64,000 bases of DNA from Actinomycetes bacterium (GCA_025363815.1 JANYLB010000054.1:62001-126000); one strand, 5' to 3'; positions 18,590-27,304 are shown, numbered from the stretch's first letter. Numbers and translations are program-made. The notes: generated from the letters alone by a model not told the origin.

Positions 18590-18889
18590 CTATGCGTTGC
18601 GGTCTGCGAGCACCCACGCCGCGCCGGCGCTCACACCAGCAGCGGTGAGCACCGCCGGCCACGCACCGATCTTCTTCGCGAGCGGGTGCGAGCCGCCGAA
18701 GCTCCCGAGATACACGAAGATCAGCGCCGTGGTTCCCACAGGGCCCGCGGTCTTGATCCACCGGCGACCGGCGACCACCCCACCCGCGGCGAGGACCACA
18801 CCACCGAGGGCGCGCATCTTGGTCTTGCGGGCAACGAGATATCCACCTACGAGCGCGCCGGCGACGATCGGAGCAGTGGGAACGGTCAT
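18590..18889 (-). CDS. Small membrane protein, unknown function
   Basis: The 99-residue product is almost entirely hydrophobic, with three or four predicted spans separated by short basic turns (ARKTKMR, GRRWIK, AKKIG). The pattern looks real rather than a shadow because basic residues fall only in turns. I do not recognise a family. It lies between the SRPBCC gene and a divergent small-protein gene at 18949, and no partner is evident. Confidence 0.6.
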   Translation of the reverse strand: MTVPTAPIVAGALVGGYLVARKTKMRALGGVVLAAGGVVAGRRWIKTAGPVGTTALIFVYLGSFGGSHPLAKKIGAWPAVLTAAGVSAGAAWVLADRNA

Positions 18890-18948
18890 GTCCTCGACCC
18901 TAATGATCCGTCACGACCTGGACCTCATCGACCAACTACGGTCCGACC

Positions 18949-19341
18949 GTGGCTCGACGAAAGAACCCCCTCCACAAGTACGAAGACCCATCGGTGACGG
19001 CCGACGCGATCATCGCTCACCGACGACGCGTCACGAAGGGCGACCTCCGCTCAAAGTTGCGCGAAATTGGTGCCTACGCCGACGACACCGATGACGCGAT
19101 CGTCGCGATCGCCGAGGTCGCGATGGCGGAGGCGGAGGCGGTGATCGAGACGGCTGAGCACGAGGCCGAGCGTGAACTCGGGCCTCTGGGAGTGCTGCTC
19201 AAGACCGTCCCGACGGCGCAGCTCATGATCGCGATCGGCGTCACCACGGTCATCGTCGTCTACAAGCTCGGCGAGCTGATGGGCCGACCCCGCGGTCCGC
19301 AGATCGAGGTCCGCAAGCTCACGTTCCCTCGCCAGACCTGA
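18949..19341 (+). CDS. Conserved-looking protein with C-terminal membrane span
   Basis: The 130-residue protein has a basic N-terminus (MARRKNPLHKYEDPS), a central Glu/Ala-rich helix, and one hydrophobic segment at about residues 90-108 near the C-terminus. The helix could form a coiled coil. This order suggests a cytoplasmic domain held to the membrane by a single C-terminal span. I do not recognise the family. The GTG start at 18949 lacks a ribosome-binding site. It is followed after 31 bases by the nitroreductase. Confidence 0.6.
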   Translation: MARRKNPLHKYEDPSVTADAIIAHRRRVTKGDLRSKLREIGAYADDTDDAIVAIAEVAMAEAEAVIETAEHEAERELGPLGVLLKTVPTAQLMIAIGVTTVIVVYKLGELMGRPRGPQIEVRKLTFPRQT

Positions 19342-19372
19342 GTCGAGGCCCCGTCTGCGCGAGGCTGATGAC

Positions 19373-20029
19373 ATGGACGTCTACGAAGCTTTGTACACGA
19401 CCCGCGCGATGCGCCGGGTCAAACCCGATCCGATCCCCGACGATGTGCAGGCAAGGATCCTCGATGCCGCGATCCGCGCCCCAACGGGCGGCAACGCGCA
19501 GAACTGGCGCTTCATGCTGGTCGACGACCGCGCCACGTTGGACGCGCTCGGCCCGATCTACCGCGACTGCATCTCCCAGCTCTGGGCCACCATCTACAAG
19601 GACCAGCTCGAGGTGGCCAAGACCGCTCCCGACGACCCCGACAACGCGCAGGTTCTCAAGGTCCAACGCTCCGCGCAGCACCTAGCCGACCACTTCGAGG
19701 CCTACCCACTCCTCTTGTTCAGCTTCGTGCAGTTCGACCCGACCGGCGGCTCGATCCATCCGGCGACATGGTCGGCGATGCTCGCCGCGCGCGCCGAAGG
19801 CGTCGGCTCCTCGATGACTTCGGTGTTCATGTTCCGCCTCGACGAAGTGCTCGAGATCCTCGGGGTGCCGAAGGCGCAAGGCTGGATCTTCTCGTCGTGC
19901 GTGACGTTCGGATACCCCACTGGGCGCTGGGGCGTCGCGCCCCGTCGTCCCGTGCACGAGGTCTCGTACCGCAACCGCTGGGGTACGCCGGTCGGCTTCG
20001 ACATACCCGAGCCACTCTGGAATCCCTGA
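19373..20029 (+). CDS. Nitroreductase-family flavoprotein
   Basis: This 218-residue protein has the nitroreductase/FMN-reductase fold. It opens with YEALYTTRAMRRVKPDPIPDD, the phosphate-binding Arg region, and has RAPTGGNAQNWRFMLVDD, the classic FMN-binding loop. Later GVGSSMTSVFMF and a C-terminal PTGRWGVAPRRP segment match the second FMN contact. It would use NAD(P)H or F420H2 to reduce a nitro compound, quinone or enone. It converges on the LLM oxidoreductase with one base between stops. Confidence 0.88.
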   Translation: MDVYEALYTTRAMRRVKPDPIPDDVQARILDAAIRAPTGGNAQNWRFMLVDDRATLDALGPIYRDCISQLWATIYKDQLEVAKTAPDDPDNAQVLKVQRSAQHLADHFEAYPLLLFSFVQFDPTGGSIHPATWSAMLAARAEGVGSSMTSVFMFRLDEVLEILGVPKAQGWIFSSCVTFGYPTGRWGVAPRRPVHEVSYRNRWGTPVGFDIPEPLWNP

Positions 20030-20030
20030 C

Positions 20031-20903
20031 TCAGCCAACCTTGGCGATGACTTCATCCCCGTAGCGATTGAGTGCATCGGTAGTGTCACGGAAGAAGAGG
20101 AACGACGGCAGGATCACGCGGTCGGTCCCGATGCCGGCAAGTGCCTTCACCTCTTCTAGCGCGTTCTCGCCGACGGCACCATTGCCACCCGTCGTCATCT
20201 CGATCTTCGCGGCGTCGCGACCGTGCTCCTTCGCGGTATCGCGCGCGATCGTGAACAAGCGGTCGAGCTCGGCGTGGTTCCCTTTGGCGGGGAAGAAGCC
20301 ATCGCCGAGCCGCCCGGCGCGCTTCGCCGCGATATCGGTGTGCCCTCCCACGTGCACCGGAACCGATGCCTGCGCCGGCTTCGGAGCCAAGATGCAGTCG
20401 GTGAAGTCGACGAACTCGCTGTGATGAGATGCCTTGTCCTGGGTCCAGAGCGCGCGCATCGCGGCGATGTAGTCATCGGTGCGCTTGCCGCGATTCCCGA
20501 ACGGAACCCCGATCGCGTCGAACTCCTCTTCGAGCCACCCAACGCCGATGCCGAGCTCGAGGCGACCTCCCGACAGTTGGTCGAGCGTCGCCAGCTCCTT
20601 GGCGAGCACAACCGGGTTGCGCTGAGGAACGATGAGAATCCCGGTGGCGAGACGGATAGTCGATGTGGCCGCGGCCACGAATGCCAGCCAGATCAGCGGG
20701 TCGGGAATGGGCGAGTCCTCGGGGCCGGCCATCTTGCCCGACGGGTCGTACGGGTACGCCGACGCGTAGCCCGACGGGACCACCACATGCTCGACCGTCC
20801 ACATCGACTCGAAGCCCGCGGCTTCACTGGCCCGGGCGAATGCAACCGCGCGTTCCGGCTCGACGAACGCCCCGATGTTGGCGAACGCGATGCCGAACTT
20901 CAT
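20031..20903 (-). CDS. LLM-class (F420-type) oxidoreductase
   Basis: The 290-residue protein is a luciferase-like TIM-barrel oxidoreductase. Marks are the opening MKFGIAFANIGAF, the segment FESMWTVEHVVVP, RLATGILIVPQRNPVVLAKELATLDQLSGGR, and GIGVGWLEEEF. In actinobacteria this group mostly uses coenzyme F420 rather than FMN, so F420 dependence is inferred. The start ATG at 20903 overlaps the SDR stop by 4 bases, which shows co-translation. The substrate is unknown. Confidence 0.9.
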   Translation of the reverse strand: MKFGIAFANIGAFVEPERAVAFARASEAAGFESMWTVEHVVVPSGYASAYPYDPSGKMAGPEDSPIPDPLIWLAFVAAATSTIRLATGILIVPQRNPVVLAKELATLDQLSGGRLELGIGVGWLEEEFDAIGVPFGNRGKRTDDYIAAMRALWTQDKASHHSEFVDFTDCILAPKPAQASVPVHVGGHTDIAAKRAGRLGDGFFPAKGNHAELDRLFTIARDTAKEHGRDAAKIEMTTGGNGAVGENALEEVKALAGIGTDRVILPSFLFFRDTTDALNRYGDEVIAKVG

Positions 20904-21661
20904 GCCCAACCACCTGCGTAGGCGACGAACTGACCAGTGGTGAAGCGACTGGTGCCGTCGACGAACACGGCGCACATAGCCGCGCACTCCTCGACCGTCC
21001 CGAGGCGCCGCATCGGCACCGCAGCTTCGAGCTTGGCCCGAACCGCCGGGTCGGTCCCCCCGGTCGCACGGAGGAACTCGGGGAAATCCATGAAGTTGGT
21101 GCCGACCGCGTTGACCTGCACGCCGGATCGGGCAACCTCGTCGGCCACGTTGCGCACGAGGTGGTTGGCCGCGGCCCGAACCGACGAGTAGAGCGGAGCA
21201 CCCGGAGTCGCGCGCACAGCCGACGCACTGGTGACGATGAGCACCTGGCCCTCGCCGCGCTCCACCATCGGTGCCACCACCGCTTTGAGGAAGTGGTACG
21301 GAGCTTCGAGACATCCCGAGACGACCTTGTGCAGATCATCGACCGTCGAAGCCAGAAACCGGCCGGTGACCACCCGGCCGGAGAACGCCGCGGCCGAGTC
21401 GATGTGGCCGAACCGCTCAAGGCCCGCCGCTACGAGCCGCTCTGAGGCGGTCGAGTCGCTGAGATCCTTCACTCCGCGCACCACCTCGACCGCGGCACCT
21501 GCAGATTCGAGCTGATCGACGAGGCCGGGTTCGGGATCGCCGACAATCAGGTCGTGGCCACGGGTGGCCAGAAGTCGGGCCAGCGGCGGTCCGATGTAGA
21601 AATCGGCGTTGGCGATCAGGGCCACCCGTCGAGCGGACTGTGCTTGGGTTCCGTCACTCAT
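20900..21661 (-). CDS. SDR-like protein with altered active site
   Basis: The 253-residue protein follows the SDR fold throughout, but key positions differ. The cofactor loop reads VALIANADFYIGPPLA instead of TGxxxGxG, and the catalytic YxxxK is YSSVR, with Arg in place of Lys. A serine is kept in VTSASAVR. It may bind NAD(P) weakly or act as a non-catalytic or altered enzyme. It overlaps the LLM oxidoreductase gene by 4 bases, so the two proteins probably work in the same pathway or complex. Confidence 0.8.
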   Translation of the reverse strand: MSDGTQAQSARRVALIANADFYIGPPLARLLATRGHDLIVGDPEPGLVDQLESAGAAVEVVRGVKDLSDSTASERLVAAGLERFGHIDSAAAFSGRVVTGRFLASTVDDLHKVVSGCLEAPYHFLKAVVAPMVERGEGQVLIVTSASAVRATPGAPLYSSVRAAANHLVRNVADEVARSGVQVNAVGTNFMDFPEFLRATGGTDPAVRAKLEAAVPMRRLGTVEECAAMCAVFVDGTSRFTTGQFVAYAGGWA

Positions 21662-21746
21662 GGTCGGTCACGCTCGCGTGAACGGCCCTCCGACACAACT
21701 CCGCGAGGTAGGGGCAGAGCAGCCGAGTCACGGGGCGCACGGCGGA

Positions 21747-22499
21747 TCAGCGCGCCGCGAGGAGCAGCGTCGCCCCGAGTACGGCGAGCCCGGCGCCGTA
21801 GACACGCTCGAGCCGAACAGGGTGCGTGCGGATGCCGACCCGGGCCCCGAGGTACGACAACGGGATCGACGTCAGCCCGAACACGGCGACCAACGACCAG
21901 TCGATGTGACCCAGGAAGGCATGAACGATGGTGCCGGGTACTGCGAGCACCGAGGCAACCGCGAGCGAGGTCGCGAACGACCGCTTGATCGATACGCGTA
22001 GGACGACAACGAAGAGTGGCGCGAGCAGGAACCCACCACCGTTCGCAAGCAAGCCGGAGAGGATGCCGACCGTTGCCGCGACCGCCACCAGCCGGAGGCG
22101 ATATCCACGCGGCTCGATCGCGATCTCGTGAGGAGCTCCCGGCCTTAGAAGGAAGCGAACGCCGAGAGCTGTGATCACGACCTCAGTAGCAGTGACGAGA
22201 ACATCACCACCGATCCATCGGGTCGCGTAGGCCCCGGCCGCGGTCGCGGGGATCCCCACGAAAACGCTCCATCGGAAGATCCGCCAGTCGATGAGGCGCT
22301 CACGCCAGTAAGCGTACGACGCCGCGAGCGTCGACGGGATGGTGGCCGGGAGCGGCGACGCGAGGGCGACGATCGGTGGGATGCCGACGAGAGCCAGCAG
22401 CGGAGTCGCTATGGCCGAACCGCCCTTGCCGAACAGTCCGCCGAGGAACCCGACGAACGCGCCGATGACCGCTACTTCTACAAGCGTCTCCGTGCTCAT
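21747..22499 (-). CDS. TauE/SafE-family permease, first copy
   Basis: The 250-residue membrane protein has about eight spans in two repeats. The opening VAVIGAFVGFLGGLFGKGGSAI and the later VGILSGLLANGGGFLLAP carry the paired glycine motifs of TauE/SafE (DUF81) permeases. The family moves sulfite, sulfoacetate or other small organic anions, usually outward. It diverges from a LysR gene 99 bases away, which commonly means the regulator controls it. A second TauE/SafE gene lies on the other side of the regulator. Confidence 0.87.
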   Translation of the reverse strand: MSTETLVEVAVIGAFVGFLGGLFGKGGSAIATPLLALVGIPPIVALASPLPATIPSTLAASYAYWRERLIDWRIFRWSVFVGIPATAAGAYATRWIGGDVLVTATEVVITALGVRFLLRPGAPHEIAIEPRGYRLRLVAVAATVGILSGLLANGGGFLLAPLFVVVLRVSIKRSFATSLAVASVLAVPGTIVHAFLGHIDWSLVAVFGLTSIPLSYLGARVGIRTHPVRLERVYGAGLAVLGATLLLAAR

Positions 22500-22568
22500 C
22501 GCGCTGCGCGATAGGTGTCTCGGGGCACCCCCCTATTGCAGCCAACCCGATAGCAAAGGTCAAAGCAG

Positions 22569-22580
22569 TTATTCCGATAA
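22569..22580. promoter_or_regulatory. Candidate LysR operator
   Basis: The inverted repeat TTAT-TCCG-ATAA lies in the 99-base divergent gap between the TauE/SafE gene and lysR. It sits 19 bases upstream of the lysR ATG. LysR-type regulators bind AT-rich dyads of the T-N11-A kind, and this is the only clear AT-rich dyad in the gap. Assignment is by position and pattern. Confidence 0.4.
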
Positions 22581-22598
22581 ATACCATAGGCTGTGCCG

Positions 22599-23486
22599 AT
22601 GGAATTTCGACAGATTGAGTACGTTGTGGGCGCGGTCGAGCACGGAGGCTTCACCAGGGCCGCCCGGGCGCTCCACGTGACCCAGCCCGCGCTCTCGGAA
22701 GGGATCGCCCGCCTCGAAGCCGAACTAGGGGTAGCGCTCTTCGACCGCGTCGGGCGACGAGTGCTCCCTACCGCCGCGGGAACAGCTTTCATCGAACCCG
22801 CCCGGCAGTTGCTCAGGGACCGGACGGTGCTGCGCGCGTCGGTCGCGGCCGTGATCGGCCTCACCGCTGGCCGCCTCGACCTCGTGGCCCTTCCCACGCT
22901 CGCGATCGATCCCCTCTCGAGGCTCGTTGGCGCGTTCCGACACGCGCATCCGCGCATCGCCGTGCACATCGAGCAGCCCGAGGACGCGACTTCGGTGGCA
23001 ACCGGGGTGCGCAGCGGTCAGTCCGAGGTCGGGGTGGCCGAGCTGCCGCTCACCGGGCCCGGACTCGTGAGTGAGCCACTCGCCGAGCAGGAGTTCATCC
23101 TCGCGTTACCGGCATCGTCGGGGCTCGCGGGGCGAAGCCGAGTCACCATCAGCGAGCTCGCCGACGTCGCGCTCATCGTGACGCCACCGGGTACGTCGAT
23201 GCGACGCCTGATCGACGCGGCGTTCGCCGACGCCGGCATCTCGCCGACGATCGCGGTCCAGACCGAACAACGTGAGTCGATCCTGCCGCTCGTCGGTGCC
23301 GGCGCCGGCGCCGGCATCCTGCCCGGACCACTGGCGACAACCGCGGCGACAGCAAACGTGGTCACGGCCGCGCTCTCCCCTCCCGTTCGTCGGACCATCG
23401 GTCTGGTCTGGCGCGACGGACCAATCTCGCCGGCGGCGCAAGCGTTCATCGAGCTGAGCCGCGACCTGCGCCGAGATGCGCCCTAG
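22599..23486 (+). CDS. LysR-family transcriptional regulator
   Basis: This 295-residue regulator has an N-terminal winged helix-turn-helix (EFRQIEYVVGAVEHGGFTRA, AARALHVTQPALSEGIARLE) and a C-terminal periplasmic-binding-like effector domain starting near residue 90. ATG at 22599 is preferred over GTG at 22593 because LysR proteins usually begin MExRQ. It diverges from one TauE/SafE permease and precedes another on its own strand, so both are candidate targets. The co-inducer is unknown, perhaps a sulfur compound given the permease family. Confidence 0.92.
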   Translation: MEFRQIEYVVGAVEHGGFTRAARALHVTQPALSEGIARLEAELGVALFDRVGRRVLPTAAGTAFIEPARQLLRDRTVLRASVAAVIGLTAGRLDLVALPTLAIDPLSRLVGAFRHAHPRIAVHIEQPEDATSVATGVRSGQSEVGVAELPLTGPGLVSEPLAEQEFILALPASSGLAGRSRVTISELADVALIVTPPGTSMRRLIDAAFADAGISPTIAVQTEQRESILPLVGAGAGAGILPGPLATTAATANVVTAALSPPVRRTIGLVWRDGPISPAAQAFIELSRDLRRDAP

Positions 23487-23503
23487 GACGATACGCAAGG
23501 GGC

Positions 23504-23533
23504 TTGACCAACCACTTATTCAATCCCTATAAT
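23504..23533 (+). promoter_or_regulatory. Sigma-70 type promoter of the second TauE/SafE gene
   Basis: TTGACC (-35) at 23504-23509 and a perfect TATAAT (-10) at 23528-23533 are separated by 18 bases. The start ATG of the downstream permease lies 47 bases beyond the -10 element. This is one of the best promoter matches in the window. Confidence 0.72.
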
Positions 23534-23579
23534 CCCGCTAGACAACATCAGGGTACTGGGGTACGAGGGGACCTGAACA

Positions 23580-24467
23580 ATGGATTGGTGGGTGGCCCTT
23601 GCCGGCCTCGGCGTCGGGTTCGTCGTCGGCCTCACGGGGATGGGTGGCGGAGCCCTCATGACCCCGATCCTGGTTCTGGGCTTTGGAATCCAGCCCCTCG
23701 CCGCGGTCTCGAGCGACCTCGTAGCCGCGCTCGTGATGAAGCCTTTCGGCGCCGGTGTGCACCTTCACCACGGGACCGTGAACCTTCGGCTCGTCGGTTG
23801 GCTCTGCACCGGTTCAGTGCCCGCAGCGTTCTGCGGTGCGCTCCTGCTCGAGTCGCTCGGGGATGGTATTCAGAAGGACCTACAGACCATGCTCGGAATT
23901 GCGCTGCTCGTCGCGGCGTCGGCGATGGTCGCCCGCAACGTGGTCCTTCGACGACGCGGCGCACCGCTCGGGCACGACGACGCTCAGCACGACATCGCAG
24001 TTCGTCCTCTGCCGACGCTGCTCGTCGGTGTGCTCGGCGGCCTGGTAGTCGGCATCACCTCAGTGGGTTCCGGCTCCTTGATGATCGTGATGCTCCTCCT
24101 TCTCTACCCCGCGCTCACCGCCGCTCAACTGGTGGGAACCGACCTCGTGCAGGCGATCCCGCTCGTGGCTGCGGCCGCGCTCGGACACCTGCTCTTCGGC
24201 GACGTCCAACTCACGCTGACCGGCTCGCTGCTCGTCGGTGGGATTCCCGGCACCTACCTGGGTGCCCGGCTCTCGTCGCGCTCACCCGACCACATCATCC
24301 GGCCGGTGTTGATGGTCGTGCTCCTGATCTCCGGTTTGAAGCTCCTCGGCGCGTCCAACCAAAGCGTGCTGGTCACAGGGGGCGTTGCCGCCGCGGTCGG
24401 TATCGGTCTCGGGCTGCGAGCGACTCTGCGTCGTCGCACCGATGCAGTAGCTCCGCCGCGCCCGTAG
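23580..24467 (+). CDS. TauE/SafE-family permease, second copy
   Basis: The 295-residue protein has the same two-repeat, eight-span pattern as the gene at 21747: LAGLGVGFVVGLTGMGGGALMTP in the first half and VGVLGGLVVGITSVGSGSLM in the second. The sequences are clearly not recent copies of each other. Likely substrates are small anions such as sulfite or sulfonates. It has its own strong promoter and follows lysR. GAGGGG about 10 bases before the ATG serves as the ribosome-binding site. Confidence 0.87.
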   Translation: MDWWVALAGLGVGFVVGLTGMGGGALMTPILVLGFGIQPLAAVSSDLVAALVMKPFGAGVHLHHGTVNLRLVGWLCTGSVPAAFCGALLLESLGDGIQKDLQTMLGIALLVAASAMVARNVVLRRRGAPLGHDDAQHDIAVRPLPTLLVGVLGGLVVGITSVGSGSLMIVMLLLLYPALTAAQLVGTDLVQAIPLVAAAALGHLLFGDVQLTLTGSLLVGGIPGTYLGARLSSRSPDHIIRPVLMVVLLISGLKLLGASNQSVLVTGGVAAAVGIGLGLRATLRRRTDAVAPPRP

Positions 24468-24534
24468 GAACGGAGCCCGAACCGCTGCTCGCTCACCATT
24501 GCCCCCGCGTAGATCCGTGGACGACAATCGGGTC

Positions 24535-25353
24535 ATGCCGTCCGACGAGTCTGCTTCCGAAGACCTCGCCCACGGAGAGGTGCTGCACGGAGGGATCGCC
24601 AACGCAGGTCTCGTCGTGCGGGTGGGCGACGAGACGCGTCGACCCGCGGGCAAACACTCTCCGAATGTCCACGCGCTCCTCCACCATGTGCGCGCTGCCG
24701 GGTTCGACGGAGTTCCCGAACCGCTAGGCCTAGAAGGCGGGCGCGAACGGCTCCGGTTCATCGCCGGCGATGTTCCGTATCCACCATTTCCCGCGTGGGC
24801 CCAGTCCGACGCCGTGCTCGCGAGCACTGCTGCGCTCCTGCGCCGCTTCCACGATGCGACCCTCGGATTCGTCGCACCCGACGATGCCGCGTGGAACCGC
24901 GAGCTTGCCGATCCGCAACCGGGCGACGTCATCTGCCACAACGACGTCTGCCCCGAGAATGTCGTGTACCGCGACGGTGACGCGATCGCGCTCCTCGACT
25001 TCGACTTCGCGGCTCCGGGACGGCGCACCTTCGATCTCGCCGCGCTGGCCCGAATGTGCGCACCGATCGACACCGCCGAGGACGCGGCGCGTACCGGTCG
25101 GGTGGGGCTCGATCCGTTCATTCGCCTGCGGGTTGCAGCCGACGGTTACGGGCTCCCACCCGACCGCTACGAGCTCGTCGACGCGCTCTCGACCCAGATC
25201 CGCGGTGGTGGCGCGTTCGTGCAACGCCGCGTCGAGGCCGGCGATCCCGCCTTCACCGAGATGTGGAACCAGATGGGTGGAGCCGAGCGCTATCTCCGAC
25301 GCGAAGCATGGTTCGAGGCGAACCGACAGCAATTCCTCGACGCCGTCTCCTGA
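24535..25353 (+). CDS. Aminoglycoside-phosphotransferase-like kinase
   Basis: The 272-residue protein has the protein-kinase-like fold of the APH/choline-kinase group. The catalytic loop reads ICHNDVCPENVVY, giving the Asp and Asn of HxDxxxxN, and the metal-binding segment is LLDFDFAAPG. The N-terminal lobe has a weak glycine segment (VLHGGIANAGLVVRVG). It transfers phosphate from ATP to a small molecule; resistance is not implied, as most members are metabolic. The ATG at 24535 is the first that keeps the N-lobe intact. Confidence 0.84.
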   Translation: MPSDESASEDLAHGEVLHGGIANAGLVVRVGDETRRPAGKHSPNVHALLHHVRAAGFDGVPEPLGLEGGRERLRFIAGDVPYPPFPAWAQSDAVLASTAALLRRFHDATLGFVAPDDAAWNRELADPQPGDVICHNDVCPENVVYRDGDAIALLDFDFAAPGRRTFDLAALARMCAPIDTAEDAARTGRVGLDPFIRLRVAADGYGLPPDRYELVDALSTQIRGGGAFVQRRVEAGDPAFTEMWNQMGGAERYLRREAWFEANRQQFLDAVS

Positions 25354-25368
25354 AGCCGCCGCCGCGCT

Positions 25369-25815
25369 TCAAGCACCGCGACGGTGCAGTCGGTCGGCGA
25401 ACTGCGTGCCCGCGAGGAGTTCGATCACCTGACCCTCCGGGTCGGCGACGAACACCGCGGCCTCGAGCCGTGACTCGGCGAAGATGGTCCCGCCGTGGGC
25501 CAGCACCGCAGCGCAAGCGTCATCGAGATCGTCGACACCCACCGAAACATGCGTGAGTCCGGGCTCGAGCATGGTGCGCTCGCGGGGCACCTCCGGCTCG
25601 GGGTCGCTGAAGGCGAGGAGCTCGAGCACAAAGCCATCGCGCCGCAGATAGACCGCTCGCAGACCGACGGTTCCAGGCAGACGGAGAAGCTTTGCCGATT
25701 GGGCCCCGCTCACATCGAGGTCGAGAACCTCCTCGAATCCGAGCGCACCGGTGTAGAACGTCCGCGCTCGATCGAGATCCCGGACGCATTGACCAACGTG
25801 ACTGAAGCACACCAT
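25369..25815 (-). CDS. VOC-family (glyoxalase-fold) protein
   Basis: The 148-residue protein holds two beta-alpha-beta-beta-beta modules. The first starts CFSHVGQCVRDLDRARTFYTGALGFEEV and the second LTHVSVGVDDLDDAC. Metal-ligand positions are His6, a glutamate in VLELLAF and the late glutamate in GQVIELLAG, as in glyoxalase I, dioxygenases and methylmalonyl-CoA epimerases. The reaction cannot be named. It converges with the phosphotransferase gene. Confidence 0.85.
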   Translation of the reverse strand: MVCFSHVGQCVRDLDRARTFYTGALGFEEVLDLDVSGAQSAKLLRLPGTVGLRAVYLRRDGFVLELLAFSDPEPEVPRERTMLEPGLTHVSVGVDDLDDACAAVLAHGGTIFAESRLEAAVFVADPEGQVIELLAGTQFADRLHRRGA

Positions 25816-25888
25816 ACGAAACCCAACTTAGCGGGCCCTTTCCGCACCGCAGTCTGCAGGTCGTTTTCGGAAGGTGAGACGGAGCCGT

Positions 25889-26149
25889 CTACTGCAATGG
25901 CGTGCTCGCCAGATGCGACAGGTCGCGCAGGGGCCCGGTCGACGTATCCGCGCCGCTACGGTGCCAGCGGCGCCCGAAGAGCGTCCCGGCGAAACCCACG
26001 ATCAGCGTGAGCAGGCCCATGATCGCGAGGGGCAGCGTGCCCGGGCCAGTCCCGGTGAAGGCGAGTACATCGATGCCGGGAACGTGTACGCCCACCGCGC
26101 CGCCGGCCGTTATCTGGATGCCGAGGACTTCGACATTAGGTGTGCTCAT
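25889..26149 (-). CDS. Small protein with LAFTG motif and membrane span
   Basis: This 86-residue product has a beta-like N-terminal half, then LAFTG at residues 29-33, a hydrophobic span at about 39-58, and GRRWHR right after it. LAxTG, hydrophobic span and basic residues are the order of class E sortase signals in actinobacteria. It is unusual because no N-terminal signal peptide is seen and about 22 residues follow the basic cluster. AAGGAG lies 8 bases before the ATG. It follows the GT2 glycosyltransferase gene on the same strand after 48 bases. Confidence 0.62.
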   Translation of the reverse strand: MSTPNVEVLGIQITAGGAVGVHVPGIDVLAFTGTGPGTLPLAIMGLLTLIVGFAGTLFGRRWHRSGADTSTGPLRDLSHLASTPLQ

Positions 26150-26197
26150 GAAATGCTCCTTTGAGACTCGGGGGGTTGTTGATTGTCATGCCGCCGC

Positions 26198-27304
26198 TCA
26201 GGCCGCGTCGGCCTCGGCGTAGCGGGTCGGTGACTCCCACCGACACGACTCGACCGTAGGCTGACGGATCGTCTTCACAAACGCGTGAACGAAGTTGACG
26301 CGCTGGACCCAATCGACGACGAGCAGCGCGGGAAACAGTGGGATGAGCGCCCAACGTCGCAGCGCGATCGCACCGATCACCGACCACGCGAAGTAACCGG
26401 CGAGGTATACGACGACCATCCGGAGCGGGTCGATACCCGACGTGAGGGTTGCAAACGCGAGCATCGCCGGCCAGCCAACGACGTACAGGACCCAGTCGAG
26501 AATGAGGCCGAGATAGGCCAAGTCGAACAGGCTCGCGCGCCGACCTATCTTGTGACCACGGATCCCCTGCATCGTGCCCCAAAGCCAGCGAAGGTTCTGG
26601 CCGTACCATTCCCGCCCCGAGGTCGGGTCCTGGACCCGCGCTGCGGCGCGCGGCGCGTACACGATCCGGCCGAGCTTGCGACGGTGCACCTCGAGAGTCC
26701 AATACGTGTCGTCGACGATGTACGGCGTCGACTCCTGCGCGACCTCGGCCAGCAGGTCGGTGCGATACATGGAGTTAGAACCGGAGATGCAGTTCATGAC
26801 GTTGAGCGCGCTCTGGCCGCGGCGAACAAACAACTGGTACTTCCAATAGCCGAACGCGCGGGCCGCGACCCACGGGTTCCAGCGGACTGACGAGCTCCAA
26901 TCCGATTTCGTCTTGCCGACGACGATGCCTACACCCGAGTGCATCTGCGCGAGGCACTCGCGTACGAACCCGGGCTCTAGCGTGGTGTCGTCGTCGATGA
27001 CGGTTACGGTCTCGTAGCGCGCGACGATATCGAGATCGCGCAGCGCCCGGTGGATGGCGGCCGGCTTCCCGACGTTGTCGGTCAGCTCCAATACGGTGGC
27101 GCCGGCCTCGCGGGCAACGGCTGCGGTGCGGTCGGTGCTCCCGTCGGAGACGACGTACACAGCGCACTGCCGGATCGCATGGGCAACCGCGTTGGCGATG
27201 TTCTTCTCGCCGTTGTGGCTCGCGACGAGCACACAGGTGGCGCGACGCGGCTCGGGGATGTCGACGACGGCGCGCGGAGCGCCATCAGGTCGTGAGATAT
27301 GCAT
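26198..27304 (-). CDS. Family 2 glycosyltransferase, processive type
   Basis: The 368-residue enzyme has the GT2 signatures of membrane polysaccharide synthases. TCVLVASHNGEKNI binds the nucleotide sugar, VIDDDTTLEPGF is the DxD metal site, and DDTYWTLE gives the catalytic acidic residues. QNLRW is the QxxRW motif. Two or three membrane spans follow near the C-terminus. This set resembles hyaluronan/chitin/cellulose synthase-like enzymes, so it probably extends a glycan at the inner membrane face. The sugar is unknown. Confidence 0.9.
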   Translation of the reverse strand: MHISRPDGAPRAVVDIPEPRRATCVLVASHNGEKNIANAVAHAIRQCAVYVVSDGSTDRTAAVAREAGATVLELTDNVGKPAAIHRALRDLDIVARYETVTVIDDDTTLEPGFVRECLAQMHSGVGIVVGKTKSDWSSSVRWNPWVAARAFGYWKYQLFVRRGQSALNVMNCISGSNSMYRTDLLAEVAQESTPYIVDDTYWTLEVHRRKLGRIVYAPRAAARVQDPTSGREWYGQNLRWLWGTMQGIRGHKIGRRASLFDLAYLGLILDWVLYVVGWPAMLAFATLTSGIDPLRMVVVYLAGYFAWSVIGAIALRRWALIPLFPALLVVDWVQRVNFVHAFVKTIRQPTVESCRWESPTRYAEADAA

